NCBI RefSeq assembly: GCF_036038375.1
Contig: NZ_CP107935.1
Location: 9,920,001 to 9,984,000, forward strand
DNA length: 64,000 nucleotides
Reading direction: 5' to 3'
Origin: Streptomyces sp. NBC_00414
GTDB lineage: Bacteria; Actinomycetota; Actinomycetes; Streptomycetales; Streptomycetaceae
Each line of letters starts with the position of its first letter. Within the stretch, counting starts at the first letter, position 1. The position numbers and the translations under genes are program-made. Below, one piece after another: positions 8,538 through 16,595 of the stretch. A model generated the notes under the pieces. It was not told where the DNA came from. It saw only the letters and a program-made list of their open reading frames with translations, and ran no database searches.

Positions 8538-9272
8538 GTGGTGGACGTGAGCGCGACCATGGCCCTCATCCTGCGTGAGCTTTCCCCAGGGAACGGTTCG
8601 GGTCTCCTGGGCGGTGATCCGCTGACGTGCGCGCGCGTGCTCGGGGTCGACGGGATCGCGGTGTCCCTGGGGACCGATGAAGCCCTGACCGAGTTGGTGT
8701 GGTCCACCCCGGGCTGCAGCGCCGCCCTGGAGGACGTGCAGTGCACCCTCGGTGAGGGGCCGGGCCTGGATTCCTACCGGCACAGCACCTCGATCGCCGT
8801 GCCTGATGTGGAGCGGGCCGATCCGTACCGCTGGCCCGTCTTCCTCCCCGAGGCCGGACACCTCGGCGTGCGGGCGCTGTTCTGCTTCCCCCTGAATCTC
8901 GGTGCCGTCTCCCTGGGAGTGCTCACCGCGCAGCGCGGTAATCCGGCCCCCTTGGACGCGGACCAGACGAACGACGCGTTCGTCCTGGCCGCTGCCATCA
9001 CCTCGGCACTGATCCAGGGCAAGGGCCGGCGGGAGTCCTTCGCCCAGGCGGAGCCGCCCACCGCGCTGCACCGTGCCGCCGTCCATCAGGCCGTGGGCAT
9101 CATCAGCGTCCAGGCCGACATCTCTCTCACCGAGGCCATGGCTCTTCTGCGCGCCCACGCCTACCGCGGCGGCAGGCCTCTGCTCGAAGCTGCCGAGGAT
9201 GTCGTGTCCCGGCGACTGCACTTTCGGAACAATCGAGACGGGACGGCCACCCCGTCCTGGAACAAGGACTGA
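8538..9272 (+). CDS. GAF-ANTAR domain protein (RNA-binding antitermination regulator)
   Basis: 244 residues. A GAF-like sensor covers about 25-155 (VLGVDGIAVSL, TLGEGPGLDSY, GVRALFCFPL). A C-terminal ANTAR helix bundle covers about 178-230 (ALHRAAVHQAVGIISVQADISLTEAMALLRAHAY). ANTAR domains bind paired hairpins in nascent RNA and prevent termination. The GTG at 8538 is favoured because GGAAG lies 7 bases upstream; GTG at 8547 and ATG at 8559 are alternatives. The next gene, 5 bases downstream, encodes a second GAF-ANTAR protein, so the two form an operon and may act as a pair. Confidence 0.88.
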   Translation: MVDVSATMALILRELSPGNGSGLLGGDPLTCARVLGVDGIAVSLGTDEALTELVWSTPGCSAALEDVQCTLGEGPGLDSYRHSTSIAVPDVERADPYRWPVFLPEAGHLGVRALFCFPLNLGAVSLGVLTAQRGNPAPLDADQTNDAFVLAAAITSALIQGKGRRESFAQAEPPTALHRAAVHQAVGIISVQADISLTEAMALLRAHAYRGGRPLLEAAEDVVSRRLHFRNNRDGTATPSWNKD

Positions 9273-9277
9273 GGACG

Positions 9278-10039
9278 ATGACAAGTCAACAACGTGTGCT
9301 GGACATTCTGGTGGAGGCCGTGGACACGCTCACCGACGACTTCGACCTCATCGAGTTCCTGCACCGCCTGTCCCTCCGCTGCGTCGAACTCCTGGACGTC
9401 GACGCGGTCGGCATGATGATCGCCGACCAGCACGGCGAGCTCCAGCTCATCGCCGCCTCCGACGAGAACACCCGTCTGCTGGAGCTCTTCGCGCTGCAGC
9501 ATGCCCAGGGCCCCTGCGTCCGCTGCTGTCAGACCGGCCAGGCTCAGCTGAACATCGATGTCACCTCGGCCGTCGCCACCGTGGGTTTCGGTCCCTTCGC
9601 CGCCCGCGCCCGAGCCATCGGCTTCGTCATCACCCACGCCCTGCCGATGAAACTGCGCCACCAGGTCGTCGGAGCCGTCAACCTCTTCGGCTCCAGGCTG
9701 CACCGCCTCAGCGAATCCGATGCCCAGATCGGCCAGGCCCTCGCCGACGTCGCGACCATCGCCATCCTCCAACAGCGCACCATCGAACAAGGCCACATCG
9801 AAAAGGCACAACTCCAGGCCGCCCTGTCCAACCGTGTCACCATCGAACAGGCCAAAGGCATCCTGTCCGAACGCCACGGCCTCAGCCTCGACGACACCTT
9901 CAACACCATGCGTACCTACGCCCGACCCCGCCACCTGCGCCTGACCGAACTGGCCAGGCAGGTCATCGACAACAGCTTCGACGGCGAGTTCGGCATCGAC
10001 GACAGCACAGCTCCCGCCGGCCCCGACACCACCAACTGA
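9278..10039 (+). CDS. GAF-ANTAR domain protein, second of a pair
   Basis: 253 residues with the same order as its upstream neighbour. The GAF domain is about 25-160 (LLDVDAVGMMIADQHGEL, LQHAQGPCVRC, VVGAVNLFGS). The ANTAR domain is about 170-235 (LQAALSNRVTIEQAKGILSERHGLSLDDTFNTMR). The VTIEQAKGIL signature is close to the family consensus, so this is the more canonical of the two. The Cys pair in the GAF region (CVRCC) could sense redox state or bind a cofactor; that is speculation. Start ATG 9278 has GAGGAC upstream. It is cotranscribed with the preceding gene. Confidence 0.9.
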   Translation: MTSQQRVLDILVEAVDTLTDDFDLIEFLHRLSLRCVELLDVDAVGMMIADQHGELQLIAASDENTRLLELFALQHAQGPCVRCCQTGQAQLNIDVTSAVATVGFGPFAARARAIGFVITHALPMKLRHQVVGAVNLFGSRLHRLSESDAQIGQALADVATIAILQQRTIEQGHIEKAQLQAALSNRVTIEQAKGILSERHGLSLDDTFNTMRTYARPRHLRLTELARQVIDNSFDGEFGIDDSTAPAGPDTTN

Positions 10040-10122
10040 GCCTGATCGTCCCCACTCCGGCACCTCCACCGTGGTTCCAGCGTGCCGCGCAAGCGCGACC
10101 GCCGTCGCGGTGAGCGAGGGCG

Positions 10123-10145
10123 CGCCGGATGCCTCGCATCCGGCG
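10123..10145. terminator. Terminator hairpin between convergent genes
   Basis: CGCCGGATGC (10123-10132) pairs with GCATCCGGCG (10136-10145) around a 3-base loop. It lies between the GAF-ANTAR stop (10039) and the PepSY stop (10196). Confidence 0.7.
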
Positions 10146-10195
10146 GCCTCCTTCCCCTCGCGACCGGCGGTTCTTCGCACGCATCAGAGACTTGC

Positions 10196-10840
10196 TCAGC
10201 TGTGGTGGCGACCGTGCCGTCCGCTGTCCTCGTCGTCACCGCCACCGTGGTGGTCGCCGTCCTCGTCGTCACCGCCCCGGTGGTGGTCGTCGACGGTGTC
10301 GTCGTCGTGACGTCCGCCGCGGTCGTCGTTCCCGGAGCCGGAGCCGGAGCCGGAGTTGGTGCTGTTGTTGCGGCCGCTGTTCCCGTCGTCACCGCGGTCG
10401 TCGTCGGACTTGGCCCTCGACCGCGTGATCTCGCCGCTGACGCGGTCGACGTGGACCTCGTACCGGCTGCCGTTCTTGAGGATCCTTACGCTCCACACGG
10501 CGCGGCCGTGTTCGGTTTCGGCCTCGATCTTGGTGATGGTGCCACCGCCCACGTGGGAGAGCGCGATCTCCCCGGCGCGTCGGCTGCCCACCGACGGGTT
10601 CGCGGAAGTGCTCGCGGCCGATCCGGGCGTGGCGTCGGCCGTCGGAACCGTCGTCGGCGACCCGGACGCCGACTGGGACGGTGACGCGGTCGGCGCGTCG
10701 GAGGACGGCGCGGCCGACGCCGAGGCCGACGACGCACTGCGGGAGGGGGACGTGTCGTCGTTCCCGCCGGCGAGTGCCGTGCCGGTGATCGCGGCGACCA
10801 GTGCTCCCGAAGTGAGCAGGACGAGTGATGTGCGCTTCAT
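10196..10840 (-). CDS. Secreted PepSY-domain protein with Asp/His-rich tail
   Basis: 214 residues. A Sec signal peptide ends near residue 24 (TGTALAGG). A Ser/Ala/Thr-rich linker follows to about 85. One PepSY domain lies at about 88-138 (RAGEIALSHVGGGTITKIEAE, then VWSVRILKNGSRYEVHVDRVSGEI). The final 70 residues are dominated by Asp, Gly, His and Arg (HDDDTVDDHHRGGDDEDGDH) and could bind divalent metal. PepSY proteins are often controlled by, and modulate, the neighbouring two-component system. Here the sensor kinase gene ends 95 bases upstream on the same strand, and a direct-repeat site lies between them. Start ATG has AGGAGG upstream. Confidence 0.85.
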   Translation of the reverse strand: MKRTSLVLLTSGALVAAITGTALAGGNDDTSPSRSASSASASAAPSSDAPTASPSQSASGSPTTVPTADATPGSAASTSANPSVGSRRAGEIALSHVGGGTITKIEAETEHGRAVWSVRILKNGSRYEVHVDRVSGEITRSRAKSDDDRGDDGNSGRNNSTNSGSGSGSGNDDRGGRHDDDTVDDHHRGGDDEDGDHHGGGDDEDSGRHGRHHS

Positions 10841-10914
10841 GGCGAACCTCCTGTGAAATGCCTTGTGTTGAAGAGAGGTTCGCCCGAGCCCGGATAGGGC
10901 CGCGCTGCGCCAGT

Positions 10915-10931
10915 GCTAAGAGCGGGCTAAG
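10915..10931 (-). promoter_or_regulatory. Candidate OmpR-type response-regulator site (11-base direct repeat)
   Basis: On the minus strand CTTAGC occurs twice, at 10931-10926 and 10920-10915. The start-to-start distance is 11 bases, the one-turn spacing used by OmpR/PhoB-family dimers. It lies 75-91 bases upstream of the PepSY start, next to the genes of such a regulator. Confidence 0.55.
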
Positions 10932-10935
10932 GCGG

Positions 10936-12249
10936 TCATCGCGGCAGGGGAGGAGAGGTGAAGGGCGCGGGGGGATCGGGGGCTCCCAGTTCCAGGGTCA
11001 CGCGGGCGCCCCCTGCCCGGCCGGTCGTCAGCTCCATGTGTCCGCCGCTGGACAGAGCGGCCCGCCGGGCGATGTCCAGGCCGAGGCCGGTGGATCCGCC
11101 GAGGCTGGTCCCCCGCCGGGCCAGGTCCGGAGACAGACCGGGGCCTTCGTCGGCCACGGTGAGCACGGCTCCGCCGCCGGGCCGGGGCGACAGGACGACG
11201 GAGAAGGCGGTGCCGTCGGGAGTGTGGGCGAACACGTTGCCGAGCAACGCGTCCACGGCGGCGGCGAGTTCGTCGGCCGGTACGCCGACCGGCAGCGGCC
11301 CCTCCGCCGTGACGTCCAAGGTGACGGCCCGCCCGGTGTCCTCGGCCAGCACCGTCCAGAACGCCACCCGCTCGCGGACCGCGGAAACCGCTTCGCACTC
11401 CGCGTGCGCGTCCGTCTCCCTGCGGTGCCGGGCCTGGCTGATGAGGCCGGTGACGGCCCGCTCCATGGCGTCCACGCGGGCGGTGATCCGGACGGCGTCG
11501 GTGCCGGCCAGCGATTCGGCCTCCAGCCGCAGGGAGGTCAGGGGTGCCCGGAGCCGGTGGGAGAGGTCCGCGACCTGTTCGCGTTCCTCGCGCAGCAGTT
11601 CCTGGATCCGGTCGGCGAGATGGTTGAGGGCGCCGGCGACCTCGCGCAGTTCCGGCGGTCCGTCGGGGCGGGCGCGGGCCGTGAGATCGGCCCGGGCGAG
11701 CCGGTGGGAGACGGCGGACAGATCCGCGATGGGGCTGACCAGGGCGCGGCTGAGGCGGTCGGCGACGAGCAGGCCGAGCAGCAGGAGCGCGACCCCCAGT
11801 CCGACGAGTACCAGCCAGGCCTGTGTGACCCCGCGGGTCAGTTCGGCGGCGGGCACGAAGGCGCGGATGACGGCGGTGCCGTCCGGCCGGCCGAGTACGG
11901 CCACCACGATCTCGCGTCCGTCGGCCCGTTCCACGGTCCGGCTGACTCCGGCCAGGGCCGCGAGCCGCACGGCGCTGGTCCGCGGTACCCGGGTGCCCAG
12001 GACCGACCCGTCCGCGAGGAAGACGGTGAGCGGGCCCCGGGCCCCGGCAGCCATGTGCTCGACGCTGCTCCGCAGGGTGTCCGGATCAGCGGTCCCCACC
12101 AGCGAGACGAGGCTCTGCGCGTCGGCGCCGGCCGTGGCGGTGGCCCGGTCCTGCGCCACCGTACGCAGCAACAGGGCAAGGGGCACGACGAACGCGAGGA
12201 GCGCCAGGCACATGGTGGCCGCGACCAGCAGGGTCAGACGGCGTCTCAT
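10936..12249 (-). CDS. Two-component sensor histidine kinase
   Basis: 437 residues with a first membrane helix at about 7-30, an extracytoplasmic loop, a second helix at about 145-163, then HAMP (about 164-215). The HisKA domain has phospho-acceptor H231 in LSHRLRAPLTSLR. The HATPase_c region includes LGNVFAHTPDGTAF, VADEGPGLSPD and STGLGLDIARRAA. It should autophosphorylate and pass phosphate to the regulator encoded just upstream. The ATG at 12249 overlaps the regulator stop by four bases (ATGA), indicating translational coupling. The stimulus is unknown. Confidence 0.92.
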   Translation of the reverse strand: MRRRLTLLVAATMCLALLAFVVPLALLLRTVAQDRATATAGADAQSLVSLVGTADPDTLRSSVEHMAAGARGPLTVFLADGSVLGTRVPRTSAVRLAALAGVSRTVERADGREIVVAVLGRPDGTAVIRAFVPAAELTRGVTQAWLVLVGLGVALLLLGLLVADRLSRALVSPIADLSAVSHRLARADLTARARPDGPPELREVAGALNHLADRIQELLREEREQVADLSHRLRAPLTSLRLEAESLAGTDAVRITARVDAMERAVTGLISQARHRRETDAHAECEAVSAVRERVAFWTVLAEDTGRAVTLDVTAEGPLPVGVPADELAAAVDALLGNVFAHTPDGTAFSVVLSPRPGGGAVLTVADEGPGLSPDLARRGTSLGGSTGLGLDIARRAALSSGGHMELTTGRAGGARVTLELGAPDPPAPFTSPPLPR

Positions 12250-12947
12250 GAAGGGTCCGCGGGCGCGCTCAGCCTGACACCGACACCTCGTACGGTATGC
12301 AGGTAGCGGGGTTCCTGCGCACTCTCGCCGAGCTTGCGGCGCAGCCAGGACAGGTGTACGTCCACGGTCTTGTCGGCGCTTCCGTACGGCACCCGCCACA
12401 CCTCGGTGAGCAGTTCCCGCTTGGTGACGACCTGCCCCGCCCGGCCCGCGAGATGGTGGAGGAGGTCGAACTCGCGGGGTGTGAGGTCGAGAACGGTTCC
12501 GGCGAGGCTCGCCTCACGAGTGCCCGGGTCGATGCGCAGCTCACCGACGACGGTGGCGGCGGCGGGCTCGCGGGAGTTGGTGCCGCGCCGCAGCACCGCC
12601 CTGATCCGTGCCTCCAGTTGGGCAGCGGTGAACGGCTTCACCACATAGTCGTCGGCGCCGGCGTCGAGCCCCCGGACGATCTCCGCCTCGTCGTCCCGCG
12701 CCGTCGCGATGATCACCGGTACCGGACTGACCGCCCGCAGCATGCGCAGCAGTTCGATGCCGTCGAGATCGGGCAGGCCGAGGTCGAGGACCACGAGATC
12801 GGGACGCTCGTCCAGCGCGGTCTGCAACCCGCCCATCGCGGTATGGGCGGCGGCGACCGCGTGACCGCGCTCGCGCAGGGCACGGAGCAAGGGCGTCCGT
12901 ATCGTCGGGTCGTCTTCGACTATCAGGAGGTGAACCACAGCAGGCAC
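12246..12947 (-). CDS. OmpR/PhoB-family response regulator
   Basis: 233 residues. The receiver domain (about 5-118) has the acidic pair in VEDDPTIR, phospho-acceptor D55 in VVLDLGLPD and the conserved lysine in VVKPF. The winged-helix DNA-binding domain covers about 138-230 (DLTPREFDLLHHLAGRAGQVV, then VHLSWLRRKLGE and YLHTVRGVGVRL). The start is uncertain: GTG 12947 is used, GTG 12938 or codons further upstream are possible. It forms an operon with the kinase and PepSY genes. Candidate 11-base direct-repeat sites lie upstream of the PepSY gene and in the 93-base divergent region with the gene at 13041. Confidence 0.92.
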   Translation of the reverse strand: MPAVVHLLIVEDDPTIRTPLLRALRERGHAVAAAHTAMGGLQTALDERPDLVVLDLGLPDLDGIELLRMLRAVSPVPVIIATARDDEAEIVRGLDAGADDYVVKPFTAAQLEARIRAVLRRGTNSREPAAATVVGELRIDPGTREASLAGTVLDLTPREFDLLHHLAGRAGQVVTKRELLTEVWRVPYGSADKTVDVHLSWLRRKLGESAQEPRYLHTVRGVGVRLSAPADPS

Positions 12948-12978
12948 GCTATCCGAGCGGTCGGGCGGGTCCGCCCTG

Positions 12979-12992
12979 TTAACCATCCCTTA
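12979..12992. promoter_or_regulatory. Second candidate response-regulator repeat in the divergent region
   Basis: TTA at 12979-12981 and at 12990-12992, within GTTAACCATCCCTTAGG, repeats with an 11-base spacing like the CTTAGC pair at 10915-10931. It lies 32 bases upstream of the regulator start and about 50 before the gene at 13041. The match is weaker than the first site. Confidence 0.35.
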
Positions 12993-13040
12993 GGTTTCCC
13001 CGGTGCTGCCCTTATCGACGTCCAGGGCATAGTCGTACGC

Positions 13041-13580
13041 ATGCCCTCCCGTACCTTTCTCGCTCTGGCCGGCTGGACGGCCGCCGCTGTGGCCGCCACG
13101 CTCACCGGACTGGCCGCCGTCGAGATCATCGGTGACGGGATCACCGGCTCCTCCGACGGCAAGGCGCTCAGCTCGGAGCAGGTCGAGCGGCAGCTCGACG
13201 CGGCGAAGGCCTCGGAGTCGTCCGACCCCGGCCGGGGACCGGGCTCCGCGACGCCGAGTAAGACCCCTGCCACCGGGACGCCCGGCCCTGCTTCCACTCC
13301 CTCTTCGGCTGCGACGTCCACGCCCGTTCCCACCGCGACCGGCACCCCGGTCAGGAGGACCTTCTCGGCTCCGGGCGGCACGGCCATCGCCGTATGCGAC
13401 GGAGCGACCGTACGGCTGTGGTCGTGGGCGCCTGCCCAGGGCTACGGAGTCAAGAGCGCCGACCGTGGCCCCGACGACGAACACGTCGAGGTGAAGTTCG
13501 AGGGCCCCGCGGGCAAGGTCGAACTCCGCGTGCGCTGCGTGAACGGCCGCCCCACCGGTTCGTGGAAGCAGGACGACTGA
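13041..13580 (+). CDS. Membrane-anchored or secreted protein of unknown function
   Basis: 179 residues. Residues 1-28 (MPSRTFLALAGW, then Ala/Val-rich) form a membrane anchor or signal. A Thr/Pro/Ser-rich linker (about 70-110) leads to a small C-terminal domain (about 110-179) with SAPGGTAIAVCDGATVRLWSW and VELRVRCVNGRP, in which two cysteines probably form a disulfide. Streptomyces homologues are sometimes labelled septum formation initiator, a label I do not consider supported. It is divergent from the OmpR-type regulator gene, so it is a plausible target of that system. Confidence 0.75.
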   Translation: MPSRTFLALAGWTAAAVAATLTGLAAVEIIGDGITGSSDGKALSSEQVERQLDAAKASESSDPGRGPGSATPSKTPATGTPGPASTPSSAATSTPVPTATGTPVRRTFSAPGGTAIAVCDGATVRLWSWAPAQGYGVKSADRGPDDEHVEVKFEGPAGKVELRVRCVNGRPTGSWKQDD

Positions 13581-13643
13581 CGAGGGCCGTGCTTGAGGAC
13601 GGCCGAGCCCTCCGGAAGCGGTCCACATGACCCACTCCTCCGT

Positions 13644-14111
13644 TCATGGGGCGAGGACCACGTCCGGGCTGCCGGTCGTCCAGGCGATGCGGAGTGTCCG
13701 ACGGGAGATGCGCCAGCCGTCGGGGGTCCGGACGAGGTCGTCCTCGTAGGTGCCGCCGGTGTGGTAGTAGTCACCGCCCCGGTGGTGGTGGGCGACGATC
13801 TGGGTGGACGCGTGCGCTCCGGTGTCCGTGATCTCGACAATCTGGGCACCCAGCAGGTGCTGCGTCGCGTCGAGAGTGCTGAACATCCGCCGGGCGCCGG
13901 CCGCGACGGCGCCGCCCCCGGTCGTCACACCGCTGAACTTCGCTCCCTCCGGCAGATAGCCCTCGAAGACGTTCTCCACGTCGGCGTCCTCGGTGAAGAC
14001 GGAGGCGACCCGGGCGAAGTCGCGCCGGTCCAGGCTGAAGGCGTAGGTCGTGAGGAGATGAAGGATCTCGCCGCGGTCCCGGGAGTGGTCGGGCAAGGAC
14101 GTGTCGTTCAT
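13644..14111 (-). CDS. NTF2-like/SnoaL-type small protein
   Basis: 155 residues with the cone-shaped NTF2-like fold pattern: the helical start REILHLLTTYAFSLDRRDFARVASVFTEDADV, then strands including TQHLLGAQIVEI and WRISRRTLRIAW. This family covers SnoaL cyclases, ketosteroid-isomerase-like enzymes and ring-hydroxylating dioxygenase beta-like proteins, so the reaction cannot be named. Start ATG 14111 has CGGAG upstream. It is the first of four NTF2-like genes in 6.6 kb, and 156 bases with heptamer repeats separate it from the next. Confidence 0.85.
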   Translation of the reverse strand: MNDTSLPDHSRDRGEILHLLTTYAFSLDRRDFARVASVFTEDADVENVFEGYLPEGAKFSGVTTGGGAVAAGARRMFSTLDATQHLLGAQIVEITDTGAHASTQIVAHHHRGGDYYHTGGTYEDDLVRTPDGWRISRRTLRIAWTTGSPDVVLAP

Positions 14112-14210
14112 CGAACTCCGATCATGAGGAGGGGGGAGGAGGCGGGGAGGGGAGGAGACGGGGAGGGGCCGACCGTGATCCGTGACGGGCCGCCGCCCGG
14201 TCAGGGCTTC

Positions 14211-14250
14211 CGGAAGCCGGAAGCCGGAAGCCGGAAGCCGGAAGCCGGAT
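14211..14250. repeat. Heptamer tandem repeat (CGGAAGC x5)
   Basis: Five exact copies of CGGAAGC (14211-14245) plus CGGA, in the spacer between two NTF2-like genes. No coding frame uses it. A run of this kind can vary in length by slippage. Confidence 0.9.
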
Positions 14251-14267
14251 TGCCCGATGCCGGATTT

Positions 14268-14780
14268 CTAGATTCCGGAGAGGACGGTGGGGTCGCCTTC
14301 GGTCCAGGCGTTGTCGACGGTGACGTGCTGGATGACCCACACCTCGCCCTGCCTCGCCAGGTCGACCTCGTACCGGTTCGTCATGAGGACGTGGCGCGAG
14401 TGGTCCTCTCGGGGCAGGTGCTGGCACGCCATGATGCCTTCGAGGTGGGCGGTGTCGCCGTCGAGGCTCACGCGCGGGTTGCTCAGCGAGTGTGTGGTGT
14501 CCAGGTGGCTGAGTGAGCCCAGCAGGGCCGCGGCGATGGTCTCGCTGCCCTTGACCGGCGGGTACTCCTGGCCGGCCTTCTTCGTGGCGGGACCGAAATC
14601 GGCTACTGCGTCGTCCGCGAACGCGGAGGTGAGCAGGTTCTTGTCGCGCAGGTCCAGGCCGGCCGCGTACCGGTAGAGGGTCTCCACGACGGCGAGCTTG
14701 TCCTCGGTCGCCGTGGGAGTGCCGGGAGGCGTGCCCGTCGTGGCGGTCGTGAGAGATGCGCTGTTGTCGATGTTCGACAT
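14268..14780 (-). CDS. NTF2-like/SnoaL-type small protein
   Basis: 170 residues with a 25-residue low-complexity N-terminus, then the NTF2-like fold (VVETLYRYAAGLDLRDKNLLTSAFADDAVADF, RYEVDLARQGEVWVIQHVTV). It is related in architecture to the next gene on the strand. The ATG at 14780 has CAGGAA upstream, which rules against the longer frame to 14828. Its promoter faces a 28-base palindrome at 14825-14852, the likely operator of the divergent TetR gene, so expression is probably controlled by that repressor. Confidence 0.85.
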   Translation of the reverse strand: MSNIDNSASLTTATTGTPPGTPTATEDKLAVVETLYRYAAGLDLRDKNLLTSAFADDAVADFGPATKKAGQEYPPVKGSETIAAALLGSLSHLDTTHSLSNPRVSLDGDTAHLEGIMACQHLPREDHSRHVLMTNRYEVDLARQGEVWVIQHVTVDNAWTEGDPTVLSGI

Positions 14781-14824
14781 GGTGCGTTCCTGACTCGTGG
14801 GTCGGTTGTTGCATCCAACGTAGA

Positions 14825-14852
14825 CCACTATTTGACACCTGTCGAATAGTGG
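14825..14852. promoter_or_regulatory. 28-base near-perfect palindrome, likely TetR operator
   Basis: Outer arms CCACTATT (14825-14832) and AATAGTGG (14845-14852) are perfect. The interior GACA and TGTC also pair, so only the central two bases and one symmetric position deviate. It overlaps a TTGACA hexamer on the plus strand (14832-14837). It lies between the NTF2-like gene starting at 14780 (minus) and the TetR gene starting at 15053 (plus), as expected of an autoregulated TetR repressor. Confidence 0.8.
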
Positions 14853-15052
14853 TAGCGTCGAGAGCGAACCCGCCGAAGGAGCGTCATGTCCGAAGTGGAT
14901 CTCAGTGCCCGACCTGCGACTGTCACCGGAGCAGGCAGGAGGTGTCGACGCCGTCCCTGCCGGTGGTCGGGCGGCGAAGGAGATTGTCGAAGGAAGCCGT
15001 CGAAGGCCGAGGGGGCGAAGCCGGGTGATCGCCCGCGAAGTAGGCTGCCTCC

Positions 15053-15664
15053 ATGGTGAGTGATCAGCCCTCGGCCGTGGAAGCGGATCCGCGCTTCACC
15101 CGTTCACGACGGGCGATCGCGGACGCGTTGACGGACCTGATGCAGCGGACGCAGTCGTCCCCCTCGGTCTCCGCCCTGGCGGAAGCGGCGGGCGTTCACC
15201 GCGCCACCTTCTACAACCACTTCGACTCGGTCGAAGAGGCCGCGGTGTACGTCATCGCGGACGACTTCCGCACACTTCATGACCTGAACATCAGCGATCG
15301 GCAGATGGGCGCGGACCCGACCGCCGTGGCCGTGGCGACGCTGAACGCGATGCTCGACACTCTTCGCCGGCGCAAGAGCCTCTTCCTGCTGGCTTCGACC
15401 TGGCAGTCATCGAGCGGGCTGATGGGTATCGGCGACCTTCTCGTCGACCAACTCCGCAGGCTCCGGCGCGACCTGGGTGTTGACGAGCAGGAGGCCGGAG
15501 CGCACAACTCGGTCGAGGACGTCTACACGGCCTCGGGCGTGCACGGAGTCTTCTCGGCCGCGGTCGGGGGGAACACCGACTGCGACCCGGAGGAGATCGC
15601 TGTCCGCCTGTTCAACCTCCTGCCCGACTGGATTCGCCACCCACCGGAGTCGTCGACAACCTGA
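15053..15664 (+). CDS. TetR/AcrR-family transcriptional regulator
   Basis: 203 residues. The N-terminal HTH is at about 18-66 (TRSRRAIADALTDLM, then SVSALAEAAGVHRATFYNHFDSVEE); the remainder is a helical ligand-binding and dimerisation domain. The AGVHRATFYNHF recognition helix is canonical. A GTG one codon after the ATG is an alternative start. The palindrome at 14825-14852 is its likely site, making the NTF2-like genes its probable targets. The inducer is unknown. Confidence 0.92.
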   Translation: MVSDQPSAVEADPRFTRSRRAIADALTDLMQRTQSSPSVSALAEAAGVHRATFYNHFDSVEEAAVYVIADDFRTLHDLNISDRQMGADPTAVAVATLNAMLDTLRRRKSLFLLASTWQSSSGLMGIGDLLVDQLRRLRRDLGVDEQEAGAHNSVEDVYTASGVHGVFSAAVGGNTDCDPEEIAVRLFNLLPDWIRHPPESSTT

Positions 15665-16089
15665 GCGCAGTCGTCGCCAACTCGAGCCGGAGACTCGGCC
15701 GACCGTGACGCCGAGCCGTCTCGATGGCATCGAGCAGTCGCACTGACAGCGAGCCCCCGAACTGACATCGAGCAGTCGCGATGACATCGGCCGTGCCGGC
15801 TGCCGGTGTGCCCTTCTCGCCATGGAGGGCGGGCATGTCCGGCGTGCGGACGGTCACGGTCACCGCCCTCAGCCGACGGGCCCGTGCGCACACCCATGGC
15901 CCCGTCCTCGACAGCCTCGGCTTCGACGAGCGGGCTCACCCACCCCGTGACGCCGGCCGCCCAAGAGCGCTCAGCGCCGGCCACCCAGAGTGTCAGCCAC
16001 CCCGGAGCGTCAGCCAGCCCACAGCGCCAGTCACCTCGGTGCGCCGACAGCCTGGCGCCTGAGCCCGGCGCCGACAGGAGGAACCTCCC
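15665..16089. other. 425-base gap with short direct repeats
   Basis: No supported gene. CATCGAGCAGTCGC occurs at 15728-15741 and again at 15766-15779, each followed shortly by TGACA. Near 15985-16040 three imperfect copies of a GTCAGCCACC-like word occur. The promoter and ribosome site (AGGAGG) of the cupin gene lie at the right end. Confidence 0.45.
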
Positions 16090-16554
16090 ATGAGCATCGC
16101 CCTCGTGCGAAACCCCGGCGACGGCCAGGATTTCCACTACTACAACAACGTGATCGAGCAGGTGGTGACGAACGCCGAGACGAGCGGGGCGGCCGGCGTC
16201 ATGCGTCTCACCGTGGGACGCGAGGACGCGCCGCCCCTGCACACCCACAGCAGGGAGGACGAGAGCTGGGTGGTCCTGTCCGGACGCGTCCGGTTCTGGG
16301 TCGGATCGACCTCGCTCGACGAGTGCGAGGTGCGCGACGCCGAGCCGGGCGCCTATGTCTACGTGTCCCGGCTGGTCCCGCACACCTTCCAGACCATCAC
16401 GCCGACCGCCGAGGTTCTCGTCATCAACAACCCCGGTGCCATCGAGGGCCTCTTCCACCTGGTCGGACCCGCCGACGCGCGGGCCGACGCCGAGCACACC
16501 GACCTCGCGTCGGCCTACGGGATCGTGAACCACGACGACCCGCCCCCCGCCTGA
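16090..16554 (+). CDS. Cupin-domain protein
   Basis: 154 residues with a single cupin barrel at about 30-120. Motif 1 is PPLHTHSREDESWVVLSGRVRFW (His-x-His and Glu metal ligands) and motif 2 is PGAYVYVSRLVPHTFQ (final His). This resembles small quercetinase-like dioxygenases and other single-domain cupins; the metal and substrate cannot be told. The ATG at 16090 has a strong AGGAGG. The next gene, 41 bases on, encodes an NTF2-like protein, so they form an operon. Confidence 0.88.
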   Translation: MSIALVRNPGDGQDFHYYNNVIEQVVTNAETSGAAGVMRLTVGREDAPPLHTHSREDESWVVLSGRVRFWVGSTSLDECEVRDAEPGAYVYVSRLVPHTFQTITPTAEVLVINNPGAIEGLFHLVGPADARADAEHTDLASAYGIVNHDDPPPA

Positions 16555-16595
16555 CTCGCAGGCAGCCACCAGCTCTCGACGGAAAGAGGAACCGA

